Of a stretch of 64,000 nucleotides of DNA, positions 47,908 through 54,999 are shown piece by piece (the first letter of the stretch is position 1; each line of letters opens with the position of its first letter). The notes below the pieces were generated by a model. That model saw only the letters and a list, made by a program, of their open reading frames with translations. It was not told the origin of the DNA and searched no databases. The DNA is from a virus, in IMG/VR virus record IMGVR_UViG_3300003323_000790, positions 16,993 through 80,992 of that record. The stretch is one strand, 5' to 3'. The translations under genes were made by a program, and so were the position numbers.

Positions 47908-48393
47908 TTAGCCCGTCACAGGATCAACGGCAAGGCCTGCCGCGGCGCCGCTGATAGGTGTAGCGGTGCCCAGCACCTCAGCGGCCGGGAACAGGTCCAG
48001 GTAGGCGTCAGTCAGCTTGCTCAGCACGTAGGCCATCGTCGCTTGGATATTCTCGCGCAGGTTCTTGAAGGGGTCGTCCACGCGGATATCCGAGGTGCGG
48101 TCATCCTTCATTTCTTTGAGGGCAAACAGCGGGGCGCTGGTCACCAGCTGCAGCGCGACGGCGTAAGTGGCGTAGAGACCTGCCAGGTCGATCAGGTGCT
48201 GCTGGTCGGCGGTCGGCGTGCCTGCGATCAGTGCGTCCAGGTCCGTCTTGAAGGTCGGGCCGACGCTACGCAGCGCGGCGCCCATGGCCACCTCATATAG
48301 CTTGAGGTTCAGGGTGTCGTCCGAAATGTCGTCGCTAGACACGCCGATGGCGGCGCGCACTTGATCGACGTCGGTATAGGGAGTGAGGGCCAT
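47908..48393 (-). CDS. Head-tail adaptor-type protein
   Basis: 161 aa, mostly helical. PYTDVDQVRAAIGVSSDDI is the N-terminal pattern of gp6-like adaptors that bind under the portal; the C-terminus is Ala/Gly-rich. First gene of a unit with its own promoter. Confidence 0.62.
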   Translation of the reverse strand: MALTPYTDVDQVRAAIGVSSDDISDDTLNLKLYEVAMGAALRSVGPTFKTDLDALIAGTPTADQQHLIDLAGLYATYAVALQLVTSAPLFALKEMKDDRTSDIRVDDPFKNLRENIQATMAYVLSKLTDAYLDLFPAAEVLGTATPISGAAAGLAVDPVTG

Positions 48394-48420
48394 GAGATGC
48401 TCCAGAGCAGGATTTCTCTC

Positions 48421-48449
48421 ATTATGGCACGCTCTTTGCTACAAAGCAA
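48421..48449 (-). promoter_or_regulatory. Promoter of the neck gene unit
   Basis: Minus strand: TTGCTT, 17 bases, CATAAT. The -35 lies in the T-tract side of the upstream terminator. Start of the 47908-48393 gene is 28 bases downstream of the -10. Confidence 0.7.
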
Positions 48450-48476
48450 AAACCGGACCAATGGTCCGGTTTTTGC
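48446..48476. terminator. Strong bidirectional terminator
   Basis: GCAAAAACCGGACC/GGTCCGGTTTTTGC 14-bp stem, AAT loop. It ends the minus-strand gene at 48477 and works as U-tract in both directions. Confidence 0.9.
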
Positions 48477-48881
48477 TTACTTCTTGCCTTTTGGCTCGGC
48501 TGGCGCCGGGGCCGGTTCGGTGGCAGGCTCGGTGGCAGGCTCGGCTGGGGCCGGTGGCTCGCTCAAGGCTGGTGCGTCCGGGTGGGCCTCGTTATAGGCT
48601 TCCCGCAGAGTGGTCATGTCCTTGGTGACGTTCGGCTCCTGTACCAGCGCCAGCACGCCTTGGTCTTCGTCGTCGGTCTTGAGCATGACGGGCTGATCGA
48701 TCATCCACTGCGTCGGGTTGATCTTGTACTTGATGCCCGGCTCGAAAGGGAAATTGGTCTGGTTCTCCGGACCGGCTTCCTGATCTTGGTGGACCTTGCG
48801 GGTCGGGTCGACCATACGATATGCCGCAGTGTTGATGTACCACTGTGCATTAGGTCCAGTGTCAATTACCTTGAGCTCCAT
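48477..48881 (-). CDS. Hypothetical head-region protein with Pro/Ala/Glu tail
   Basis: 134 aa. The first ~95 residues are a folded part (NAQWYINTAAYRMVDPTRKV; FPFEPGIKYKINP). The tail repeats EPAT/EPAP units and ends KGKK. Single-gene unit with its own promoter and terminator inside the head cluster, so probably an abundant virion or capsid-associated protein. No family recognised. Confidence 0.6.
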   Translation of the reverse strand: MELKVIDTGPNAQWYINTAAYRMVDPTRKVHQDQEAGPENQTNFPFEPGIKYKINPTQWMIDQPVMLKTDDEDQGVLALVQEPNVTKDMTTLREAYNEAHPDAPALSEPPAPAEPATEPATEPAPAPAEPKGKK

Positions 48882-48914
48882 GATTTCTTACTCCTGTGGT
48901 GGGTGATTTCAGGG

Positions 48915-48943
48915 AAGATACAGTAGGTCTTGTTTTTCCGCAA
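48915..48943 (-). promoter_or_regulatory. Promoter of the 48477-48881 gene
   Basis: Minus strand: TTGCGG, 17 bases, TATCTT. Its -35 overlaps the plus-strand promoter of the endonuclease island. Confidence 0.6.
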
Positions 48944-48958
48944 GTGACATGCTAGAGT
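48930..48958 (+). promoter_or_regulatory. Promoter of the RHH/GIY-YIG island
   Basis: TTGTTT, 17 bases, TAGAGT (same -10 plus GT as the HNH promoter at 22121), 30 bases before the ATG at 48989. Confidence 0.6.
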
Positions 48959-48988
48959 GTCTTTACATTCACTTTCGTGGAGATTTAT

Positions 48989-49141
48989 ATGAGTACCTTA
49001 ATTAATTTCCGAGTGTCGCCGGAGCTGTTAGAAGAGGCTAAAGCACTAGCAGCTTCGATGGACCGCTCACTCGCTTGGGTGATCAGGGACTTGCTGAAGA
49101 AAGCAATCGCCGCTTCGGAGGAGAAGAGTGATGCCCAGTAA
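48989..49141 (+). CDS. Ribbon-helix-helix DNA-binding protein (50 aa)
   Basis: MSTLINFRVSPELLEEAKAL, then AASMDRSLAWVIRDLLKKA: a beta strand and two helices in the Arc/MetJ/CopG pattern. GGAG precedes the ATG. It overlaps the GIY-YIG gene by 11 bases and shares its promoter, so it may autoregulate the island. It is on the strand opposite to all surrounding structural genes. Confidence 0.8.
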   Translation: MSTLINFRVSPELLEEAKALAASMDRSLAWVIRDLLKKAIAASEEKSDAQ

Positions 49142-50120
49142 CTACCGCACCGAAGATCCTGCAGATGTCTTGGCTGTCGGCCAGTGGGCTCCACTGGCCG
49201 ACGCCGCAAGGCGTGTGCCCTGCGGCGCCGGCTTATACATCGTAAGGCACAGGGCGTCTGGCAAAGAGTATGTCGGCCTCAGTAAGAATGTCTACACTCG
49301 GCTGGACTCTCATCGCCGAGCTGCTTCGGGGTCGTTCCTTCACCGCGCAATCCGCTGCTATGGTGTAGACGCCTTCGAGGCGTGCTTATACATTCAGGCA
49401 GAGCCAGACGATCTCGGCGAGCTGGAACGCATGCTAATCGAAGAGCGTAACACTGCCGCTCCGAACGGATACAATCTGACCCTTGGTGGAGACGGTCTCT
49501 GGGGCTACACTCCTTCAACCGAAACCCGGCAGAAACTGCGCATGGCGCTTCTGGGTCGAGAAGTGTCGGAGTCCGTACGTCTAGCGGTCGCTGAGTCCAA
49601 TCGGCGTCGGGGTCAGACACCTGAAGCACGTGCAAAGATAGCCGCCTATGGCAGGACCAGAACTGCTTCGCCAGAAACACGGGCGAAGATGAGCCGGTCG
49701 CAGATGGGCCACGCGATCACTGAAGAAACCAAGCGGAAAATCGCCGCAACAAAAATCGGTATCCCACTCTCAGAAGAGCATCGACGTAAAATGTCGGAAG
49801 CCTTGAAGGGTCGCATAATCTCTGAGGAACACTGTCGAAACCTCAGCGCCGCGCTGAAAGGCAAGCCCAGGTCTGCCGAGGCTCGCGCAGCTTACTGTCT
49901 AGCTAAACAGAGACAGTTACGAGACGATCCCGCAACGTTCAGCCACCTGAACGGCGGCGGTGCTCGGCCGGTGGTTGTCACCGAACTTGATGGACAAGAG
50001 TTAGAATTCACGTCAGGCAAAGCTGCCAGCATCCACTATGGGCTTGGTCGGCACTACGTGCCCGTCAGTATTCGGATTGGGCGTAAACTGCCTGGAGGGC
50101 AGAGCGTACGGTGGAAATAA
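49131..50120 (+). CDS. GIY-YIG homing endonuclease with NUMOD3 repeat array
   Basis: 329 aa. GIY-YIG nuclease at ~30-115 (GLYIVRHRASGKEYVGLS, Arg and Glu further on, N-G-Y-N-L-T-L-G-G at ~108-116). Then about eight NUMOD3-like units of ~17 residues each (for example LSEEHRRKMSEALKGR) to ~265, and a C-terminal NUMOD1/HTH-like part (SGKAASIHYGLGRHYVPV). The repeats should wrap along the target DNA. Inserted between capsid and head genes on the other strand, with its own promoter and terminator. Confidence 0.9.
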   Translation: MPSNYRTEDPADVLAVGQWAPLADAARRVPCGAGLYIVRHRASGKEYVGLSKNVYTRLDSHRRAASGSFLHRAIRCYGVDAFEACLYIQAEPDDLGELERMLIEERNTAAPNGYNLTLGGDGLWGYTPSTETRQKLRMALLGREVSESVRLAVAESNRRRGQTPEARAKIAAYGRTRTASPETRAKMSRSQMGHAITEETKRKIAATKIGIPLSEEHRRKMSEALKGRIISEEHCRNLSAALKGKPRSAEARAAYCLAKQRQLRDDPATFSHLNGGGARPVVVTELDGQELEFTSGKAASIHYGLGRHYVPVSIRIGRKLPGGQSVRWK

Positions 50121-50147
50121 AACAGCCCGCCGAAGCAGGCTGTTTCT
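50121..50147. terminator. Bidirectional terminator
   Basis: AACAGCC/GGCTGTT outer stem with paired inner bases and T-rich flanks on both strands. It stops the island (+) and the capsid unit (-). Confidence 0.8.
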
Positions 50148-50161
50148 TTACTTTCAACGGC

Positions 50162-51403
50162 TTACGAGATAGTAAGCACGTCAAAAGGAGTCAGATCATT
50201 GTCAGAATATAAACGTGCGACCTCTTCCGACCAGTGCCAGACGGCCGTGGTCGTGCGCTTGAGTGCAAACGCTTCCGAGGCTTGGTAATCCGCTTCAGTG
50301 TTCTTCAGGAACATGAACGCTTGCGCCTTGTCCAGCGCCCACACGGTGTTCGCTGGCACTGGGCCGCCGTCGGTCGCAGCATCCACGATCACCCACTGCA
50401 CGTCGCCGCCAAAGGTCGGGTTGCCCGGCAACAGTTGAGGGTCAATACGGGCCAGGGTCGGGTCGTAGTTGTTCGTGCCTGGGCGGCCCGTGCGGGACTC
50501 AATCTTGAGATAGGAGTCCAGATCCGCTATTACGTGAGTGATGCGGCGTTTCTTGCGATTGCGGGCCAGGAACTTCAGCCAGGCCTTGTGGGTCATCACG
50601 CCGCCGGTGGCATTGCTGTCCAGCGAGTTCGAGGTGACGGCCGACACGGCGCCGATGTTCATGTCCAGGTCGCCGGCGAACAAGTTGGTCAGGTAGCGGT
50701 ACGCGCGCTTGTCTTTCTCGATTTGCATGAAGCGAGAAATTGTCAGAGTGAAAAGATCCAGGGTTGTATTTTTTACAGCATCATCGGTCATTTCGACGCC
50801 GATACCGTAGGTTGGGATCTTTTTGTAGCGATCCGACGTGCCCAGGAACAGAACGACCGGCACGTTGGCGCCTTGCACGAAGCGCGACTCGCCTGCACCG
50901 AAGGCGCCGGTGTTGGCACCGCCTGCGTTCTGGTAGCTCAGCACAGGTTGGGTGAAGGTCGAGCCGATGATCGGCACGGTCATCGCAGCCATCGCCTGCA
51001 CGTTGGCGTAGTCGGTCACGCGATCAGGCTGGATCGAGTCTTCGATCGCCTGGATCACGAAAGCTGGGAACAGCGAACGCGACTGCACACCGAACGGATC
51101 GGTTTTGCGGCCCACGTTGGTTGCTGCTTGCACGCCAGCCTTACCTTCGAAGATATCGTGCAGCGAGACCGAACCGGTGCCGGTGCCGAAGTAGTCTTTC
51201 TGGGTCGACAGCTGCAAGCCGTTCGAAGCGCAGATCTGCTCGAACGCCGAGCCGTACGCGCGGTCGGCGTCCGGGAACATACGGTTGATTAGCTGCGGTA
51301 CGGTGACGCGAGCGGTTGCCGCTTCACTGTACAGGTGGGCGTGGATCTTGTCGTCCGGGATTTCTTGGCGGCCGCCAGTGGCCGCGTCCATGATGAAAGT
51401 CAT
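50162..51403 (-). CDS. Major capsid protein (HK97-fold)
   Basis: 413 aa, in the canonical slot after protease/scaffold and decoration genes. AFVIQAIEDSIQPDRVTDY, TFTQPVLSYQN and the C-terminal EAFALKRTTTAVWHWSEEV segment fit capsid proteins of Chi-like siphophages. No processed N-terminal delta domain is obvious, consistent with a separate scaffold. AAGGAG precedes the start. Confidence 0.85.
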   Translation of the reverse strand: MTFIMDAATGGRQEIPDDKIHAHLYSEAATARVTVPQLINRMFPDADRAYGSAFEQICASNGLQLSTQKDYFGTGTGSVSLHDIFEGKAGVQAATNVGRKTDPFGVQSRSLFPAFVIQAIEDSIQPDRVTDYANVQAMAAMTVPIIGSTFTQPVLSYQNAGGANTGAFGAGESRFVQGANVPVVLFLGTSDRYKKIPTYGIGVEMTDDAVKNTTLDLFTLTISRFMQIEKDKRAYRYLTNLFAGDLDMNIGAVSAVTSNSLDSNATGGVMTHKAWLKFLARNRKKRRITHVIADLDSYLKIESRTGRPGTNNYDPTLARIDPQLLPGNPTFGGDVQWVIVDAATDGGPVPANTVWALDKAQAFMFLKNTEADYQASEAFALKRTTTAVWHWSEEVARLYSDNDLTPFDVLTIS

Positions 51404-51418
51404 TTTATTTCTCCTTGA

Positions 51419-51958
51419 TTACAGTTTGCGGCCGACAGGGGCGATCACGATCAGGGTGCCGACGGCGCCGGTGCCAACTGGACCGAGCGAGACGACACGC
51501 CATGCGCCAGCGCGCAGCAGATCGGCTTGGCGACCAGCGCCCGCTAGGTCGGCAGGAGCTACGCCCAGCTGCACAGTCGACTTGCAGACCTTCGCGTATG
51601 GGGCGGTGGACGACAGGGCGGTGTTGCGCGCCACGACGGTGCCGACGCAGACATAATCGCCTACGGCCAGGGTGCCGGTGCCCGGCGTGGCCTGCAAGCC
51701 GTCGGCAATCGCGAAGATGCGGTCACGGTCGGCAATGTTGCCGATGGTGAAGCCGCCCGAAGTGGCTTCGTCGATCTTGGCCACGACCGCTTCGATCGGG
51801 TCACCTGCGGCGGCCAGGTCATACTGCGATTCGCTGGTGGACAGCTTCACGAACTTCCACAGATCGGTGTAGTTGAAGGTGGTGGCCGTGCCGCCCAGAC
51901 GGACGGTGACCATGTCCGACGATGGGCCAGTCGGCTGGATGCGGTGTGCTTGCGACAT
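51419..51958 (-). CDS. Head decoration-type protein
   Basis: 179 aa, beta-rich, Gly/Ala/Thr-rich. RIFAIADGLQATPGTGTLAVGDYVCVGTV (split here: residues ~80-110) looks like a compact beta-barrel of decoration proteins. Between protease and capsid genes, 15 bases before the capsid start. Identity inferred from position and composition. Confidence 0.68.
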   Translation of the reverse strand: MSQAHRIQPTGPSSDMVTVRLGGTATTFNYTDLWKFVKLSTSESQYDLAAAGDPIEAVVAKIDEATSGGFTIGNIADRDRIFAIADGLQATPGTGTLAVGDYVCVGTVVARNTALSSTAPYAKVCKSTVQLGVAPADLAGAGRQADLLRAGAWRVVSLGPVGTGAVGTLIVIAPVGRKL

Positions 51959-51969
51959 GATGTTGCTCC

Positions 51970-52587
51970 TTATTTAGCGGCACGGGCCGCAGCAGCGCGG
52001 GCCAGCTGTTCAAACTGCGGGGATACCTGAACCTTGGTATTCTTGTCGTCGGTCTTCGCTGCGGCTGCAGCGGCGCCGCCGATCGGGAAGGCGGCCTCGA
52101 AGGCGGCCTTGGCTTTCGGGTATTCGGCGATCACGGTGGCAGCGTCCATCGCGGCTGCGGCGTCTTTCGAACCACCCATCGGGATGTACATTTTGGTGAT
52201 GCCTTCGCGGGCCAGCGCCAACAGGCCGGAATGGGTTGCTTCCATCGCGGTCATCTTGGCCTTCAGGGTCGCGTTTTCGGCGGCCAGGCGGGTGGCTTCC
52301 TCGGTCTTGGCGGTCACCTGGGCGATCAGCTGCGCGGTAACGTCCGGCGGCGCGGCGGCTGGATTTGCGGCCAGCTTCGCGGCGGCCTCGGCGGCGGCCT
52401 TTGCGGCAGCTTCGTTCGCGGCGGCGAGCGCAGCCGCTTGGCCTTTGTCGTCCGCGGCGGCGGCAGCGGTTTCAGCGCGTACGGCTTCGTGGTGGGCTGC
52501 GATCTGCTCGGCGGAGAAACCCAAGGATTCCAGGGTCGCGCCGGCGGCGATGGCAGCTACTTGCGTTTCGTTCAGAGTGATTTTCAT
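51970..52587 (-). CDS. Nested scaffold protein (internal start in the protease gene)
   Basis: In-frame ATG at 52587 (MKITLNETQVAAIAAG), preceded by AAAGGTG, gives a 205-aa protein equal to the C-terminal coiled coil. This matches the lambda C/Nu3 and related arrangement in which protease and scaffold share a C-terminus. Independent translation is inferred, not shown. Confidence 0.6.
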   Translation of the reverse strand: MKITLNETQVAAIAAGATLESLGFSAEQIAAHHEAVRAETAAAAADDKGQAAALAAANEAAAKAAAEAAAKLAANPAAAPPDVTAQLIAQVTAKTEEATRLAAENATLKAKMTAMEATHSGLLALAREGITKMYIPMGGSKDAAAAMDAATVIAEYPKAKAAFEAAFPIGGAAAAAAKTDDKNTKVQVSPQFEQLARAAAARAAK

Positions 52588-53433
52588 GGCAGCACCTTTT
52601 GAATTGGAGGAAGTATCTTTCTTGACAGAATTCTTGTCAAGCAATTTTAATGCCTGCTCGAAATTTGCAACGCGATCAACCAAGCCGGCCTTCACGGCAG
52701 CCTGCCCGAGGAAGGTTCGACCATCGGTTGCAGTTTCGAGTTGTTTGGCCGTCAGGTTCGGGCGGCCGGCCTGGACTTGCGCGACGAACATGTCGTGCAG
52801 CTGCCCAAGTTGTTCGAGAGCGTAGGCTTCAGCTTCGCTGCTGAGCGGCTCGTAGGCGTTCATGCGTGCCTTCATCGGCACGCTGCGCAGCACCTTGACG
52901 GTCACGCCCGCGTCGGCCAGTTGCTTGCTGCGTTCCATTGCGATTTGCAGCACGCCGATCGAGCCGATCTCGGCCGTCGGGCCGGCGGTCTTGAGGCCAT
53001 TGATGGAGCTCATCAGCCAGTAGCCGGCGCTGCCAACTAAGCTGGAGCCGTGCGCGGCTGATGGCTTGGCCTTGGACACGGCGCCCAGCAGATTGCCAAG
53101 GTCGGCCACGCCTGCCACTTCGCCGCCTGGCGAGGTGATGTGGAACATGATCTGCTTGACTTCGGGATCGGCGGAGATTTCCGCCACTGCGTTGGCGATG
53201 TCGGCGTAGCCTAGCACGCCGAACAGCTGGCCCCAGCCGGCCGAGCCGTTAATGAGGCTGCCCTTGATGTTCATGACGGCCGTGCTGCCCACTTTCTGCC
53301 ACAGAGGCGGCAGGTCAGTTTTTGCCGGGCTGGCATCCCAACGCCCGGCCAGACGGCCTTCAGCCACCATCTTCATGGTGGCCTGGGCGCTTTCAAATGA
53401 GGCTTCAGTGCCGAGCCAGTATTGGTAGTTCAT
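51970..53433 (-). CDS. Capsid maturation protease (S49 family) with scaffold C-terminus
   Basis: 487 aa. Residues ~50-270 are an SppA/ClpP-type S49 protease: VMNIKGSLING, ITSPGGEVAG (oxyanion), catalytic Ser in GSAGYWLMSS and TAEIGSIGV. Residues ~283-487 are Ala/Glu/Lys coiled coil. It processes scaffold and perhaps itself during head assembly. The portal gene overlaps its start by 4 bases. Confidence 0.88.
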   Translation of the reverse strand: MNYQYWLGTEASFESAQATMKMVAEGRLAGRWDASPAKTDLPPLWQKVGSTAVMNIKGSLINGSAGWGQLFGVLGYADIANAVAEISADPEVKQIMFHITSPGGEVAGVADLGNLLGAVSKAKPSAAHGSSLVGSAGYWLMSSINGLKTAGPTAEIGSIGVLQIAMERSKQLADAGVTVKVLRSVPMKARMNAYEPLSSEAEAYALEQLGQLHDMFVAQVQAGRPNLTAKQLETATDGRTFLGQAAVKAGLVDRVANFEQALKLLDKNSVKKDTSSNSKGAAMKITLNETQVAAIAAGATLESLGFSAEQIAAHHEAVRAETAAAAADDKGQAAALAAANEAAAKAAAEAAAKLAANPAAAPPDVTAQLIAQVTAKTEEATRLAAENATLKAKMTAMEATHSGLLALAREGITKMYIPMGGSKDAAAAMDAATVIAEYPKAKAAFEAAFPIGGAAAAAAKTDDKNTKVQVSPQFEQLARAAAARAAK

Positions 53434-54965
53434 TGCTTGGTCCCTTTCGGCGCCTGCGCCGGCTTATTACGGTTGCTTCCGATATTCGAGGTGGTGCTGG
53501 TGGCGTTCGGATCGGCGTTAGGGTCGGCCGGCGCGGCGCCGTCCATGAAGTAGGTGCCCGAGCGCGGCTTGAATCCGGGTGTCGGCAGCGCGCCCGTTGT
53601 GCGCAAGCAGTATTCCTCGTCGGTGATGTAGCCGTCCGACAGCTTCTGGCGCCAGAACGCGTCTTCCATCTGGCGATAGGCCCACAGTTCGCTCTTCGGG
53701 CGCAGCTCGATCTCGTCATAGATGAACTCGACCGTCACGTCCAGGCCCATCAAGCGGCAGGCCAAGGTGAGCCACTTGCTGTGTAGCTCCATCAGCTTGA
53801 CGCGGATCATACCGTTCACGGAGGCCAGGAACATCTGGACTTCCGCGTTGGCCGCTGAGGCGCTGCTGGCGCCGGTGCCGAGCACGGAAGCCGGCGTCTT
53901 GGTGGCCACGGCGATCTTGCTCGTGTAGATGTCCGGGATCGTGTTGAGCAGCTCGGGCGTGTCGGTCTGGTCGCCTTCGATGTAGGTGACTTTGAAAAAG
54001 TCGTAGTGCACCAGCGCGTCTTCCACGCCCAGTGTCTCGATCAGCGAGGTCAGCTCCTGCAGCTGCTGATCCATCCAGGCCTTGTGCTTGGTCGGGTCGA
54101 CCGCGATCTGCGGTGGCACACGCTTGGTCAGCTTCTCTTCGTCGATGCTGATGTCGAAGCGCTTGTAGATGTGCCGCGCGCACAGCCGGCGCAAGTCGGA
54201 TAAGAAGGTTGCCGAGGCCAAGGTTGGCTGGATGGCGCTTTCCATCGGGCTCTGCGGGTAGGCGTCCAGCAGGTCCGGGTCCACCGCGACGCGGAAATAG
54301 GTCGGCACGTCGAGGTCGATCTCGTCGCCGCCGATGCGCTGCACTGGCTTGATCGCCTTGTCGTCTTCGTAGAAGTAGACGTGCTCTTCGGCCACCGGCT
54401 GCAGTGCGAACGGCATGCGCTGCTTGTCTAGCACCAGCTCAAGGCCGGCCGCGCCGTTTTGCCACAGCTGGATGCCCAAGGCCTCATCTACGCTGCGCAT
54501 GCTGGCGACGTGGCTAAAACCATTCTCGTAGTCCGAGATGTAGTTCATGCGGCCGAGAAGCTGCAGCGCCAGGCGCGTGGCGTCCACGTTGAAGCTGTTG
54601 TCCGGATTGCGCGCGATGGCGATCCGGCCTTCCGGAATGCCTAGGCGGATGTGCGCCGCCCGGCTGGCGGCCATTTCCGGCACCGCGCGCGTCAGGTTGC
54701 GGATGATGGTGACATTGTCCGCGCCGGTGCGATAGGTGCTGGTGATGTCGACGTTCGCTACATCGAAGCTTTTCTTGGCGATGCGCGCAGGGTTCGGCGC
54801 CGTGTTGGTCCGCCAGTCTGGATACGTCTCGCCGCCCGGTGCGGTCGGCTTTGGCGGTGCGATGGGCGGAAGTTGCGTTGCCGCCAGGCGATCAGGCTTA
54901 CTGGCCCGATCCTTGGGAGGATCGGGCAACATGAAGGTTCCGATGGCTTTGAGCAATTTTCGCAT
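53430..54965 (-). CDS. Portal protein
   Basis: 511 aa, next to the terminase gene. Pro-rich N-terminus (~15-60), central alpha/beta stem and clip region (AAGLELVLDKQRMPFALQPV; FRVAVDPDLLDAYPQSPM), a long helix (~330-420) and a flexible Asn/Ala/Pro tail. The dodecameric ring through which DNA is packed. Family call rests on position, length and pattern. Confidence 0.85.
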   Translation of the reverse strand: MRKLLKAIGTFMLPDPPKDRASKPDRLAATQLPPIAPPKPTAPGGETYPDWRTNTAPNPARIAKKSFDVANVDITSTYRTGADNVTIIRNLTRAVPEMAASRAAHIRLGIPEGRIAIARNPDNSFNVDATRLALQLLGRMNYISDYENGFSHVASMRSVDEALGIQLWQNGAAGLELVLDKQRMPFALQPVAEEHVYFYEDDKAIKPVQRIGGDEIDLDVPTYFRVAVDPDLLDAYPQSPMESAIQPTLASATFLSDLRRLCARHIYKRFDISIDEEKLTKRVPPQIAVDPTKHKAWMDQQLQELTSLIETLGVEDALVHYDFFKVTYIEGDQTDTPELLNTIPDIYTSKIAVATKTPASVLGTGASSASAANAEVQMFLASVNGMIRVKLMELHSKWLTLACRLMGLDVTVEFIYDEIELRPKSELWAYRQMEDAFWRQKLSDGYITDEEYCLRTTGALPTPGFKPRSGTYFMDGAAPADPNADPNATSTTSNIGSNRNKPAQAPKGTKQ

Positions 54966-54999
54966 AATGGGCGCATTGTGGCATGGAATTTGCTACGGA

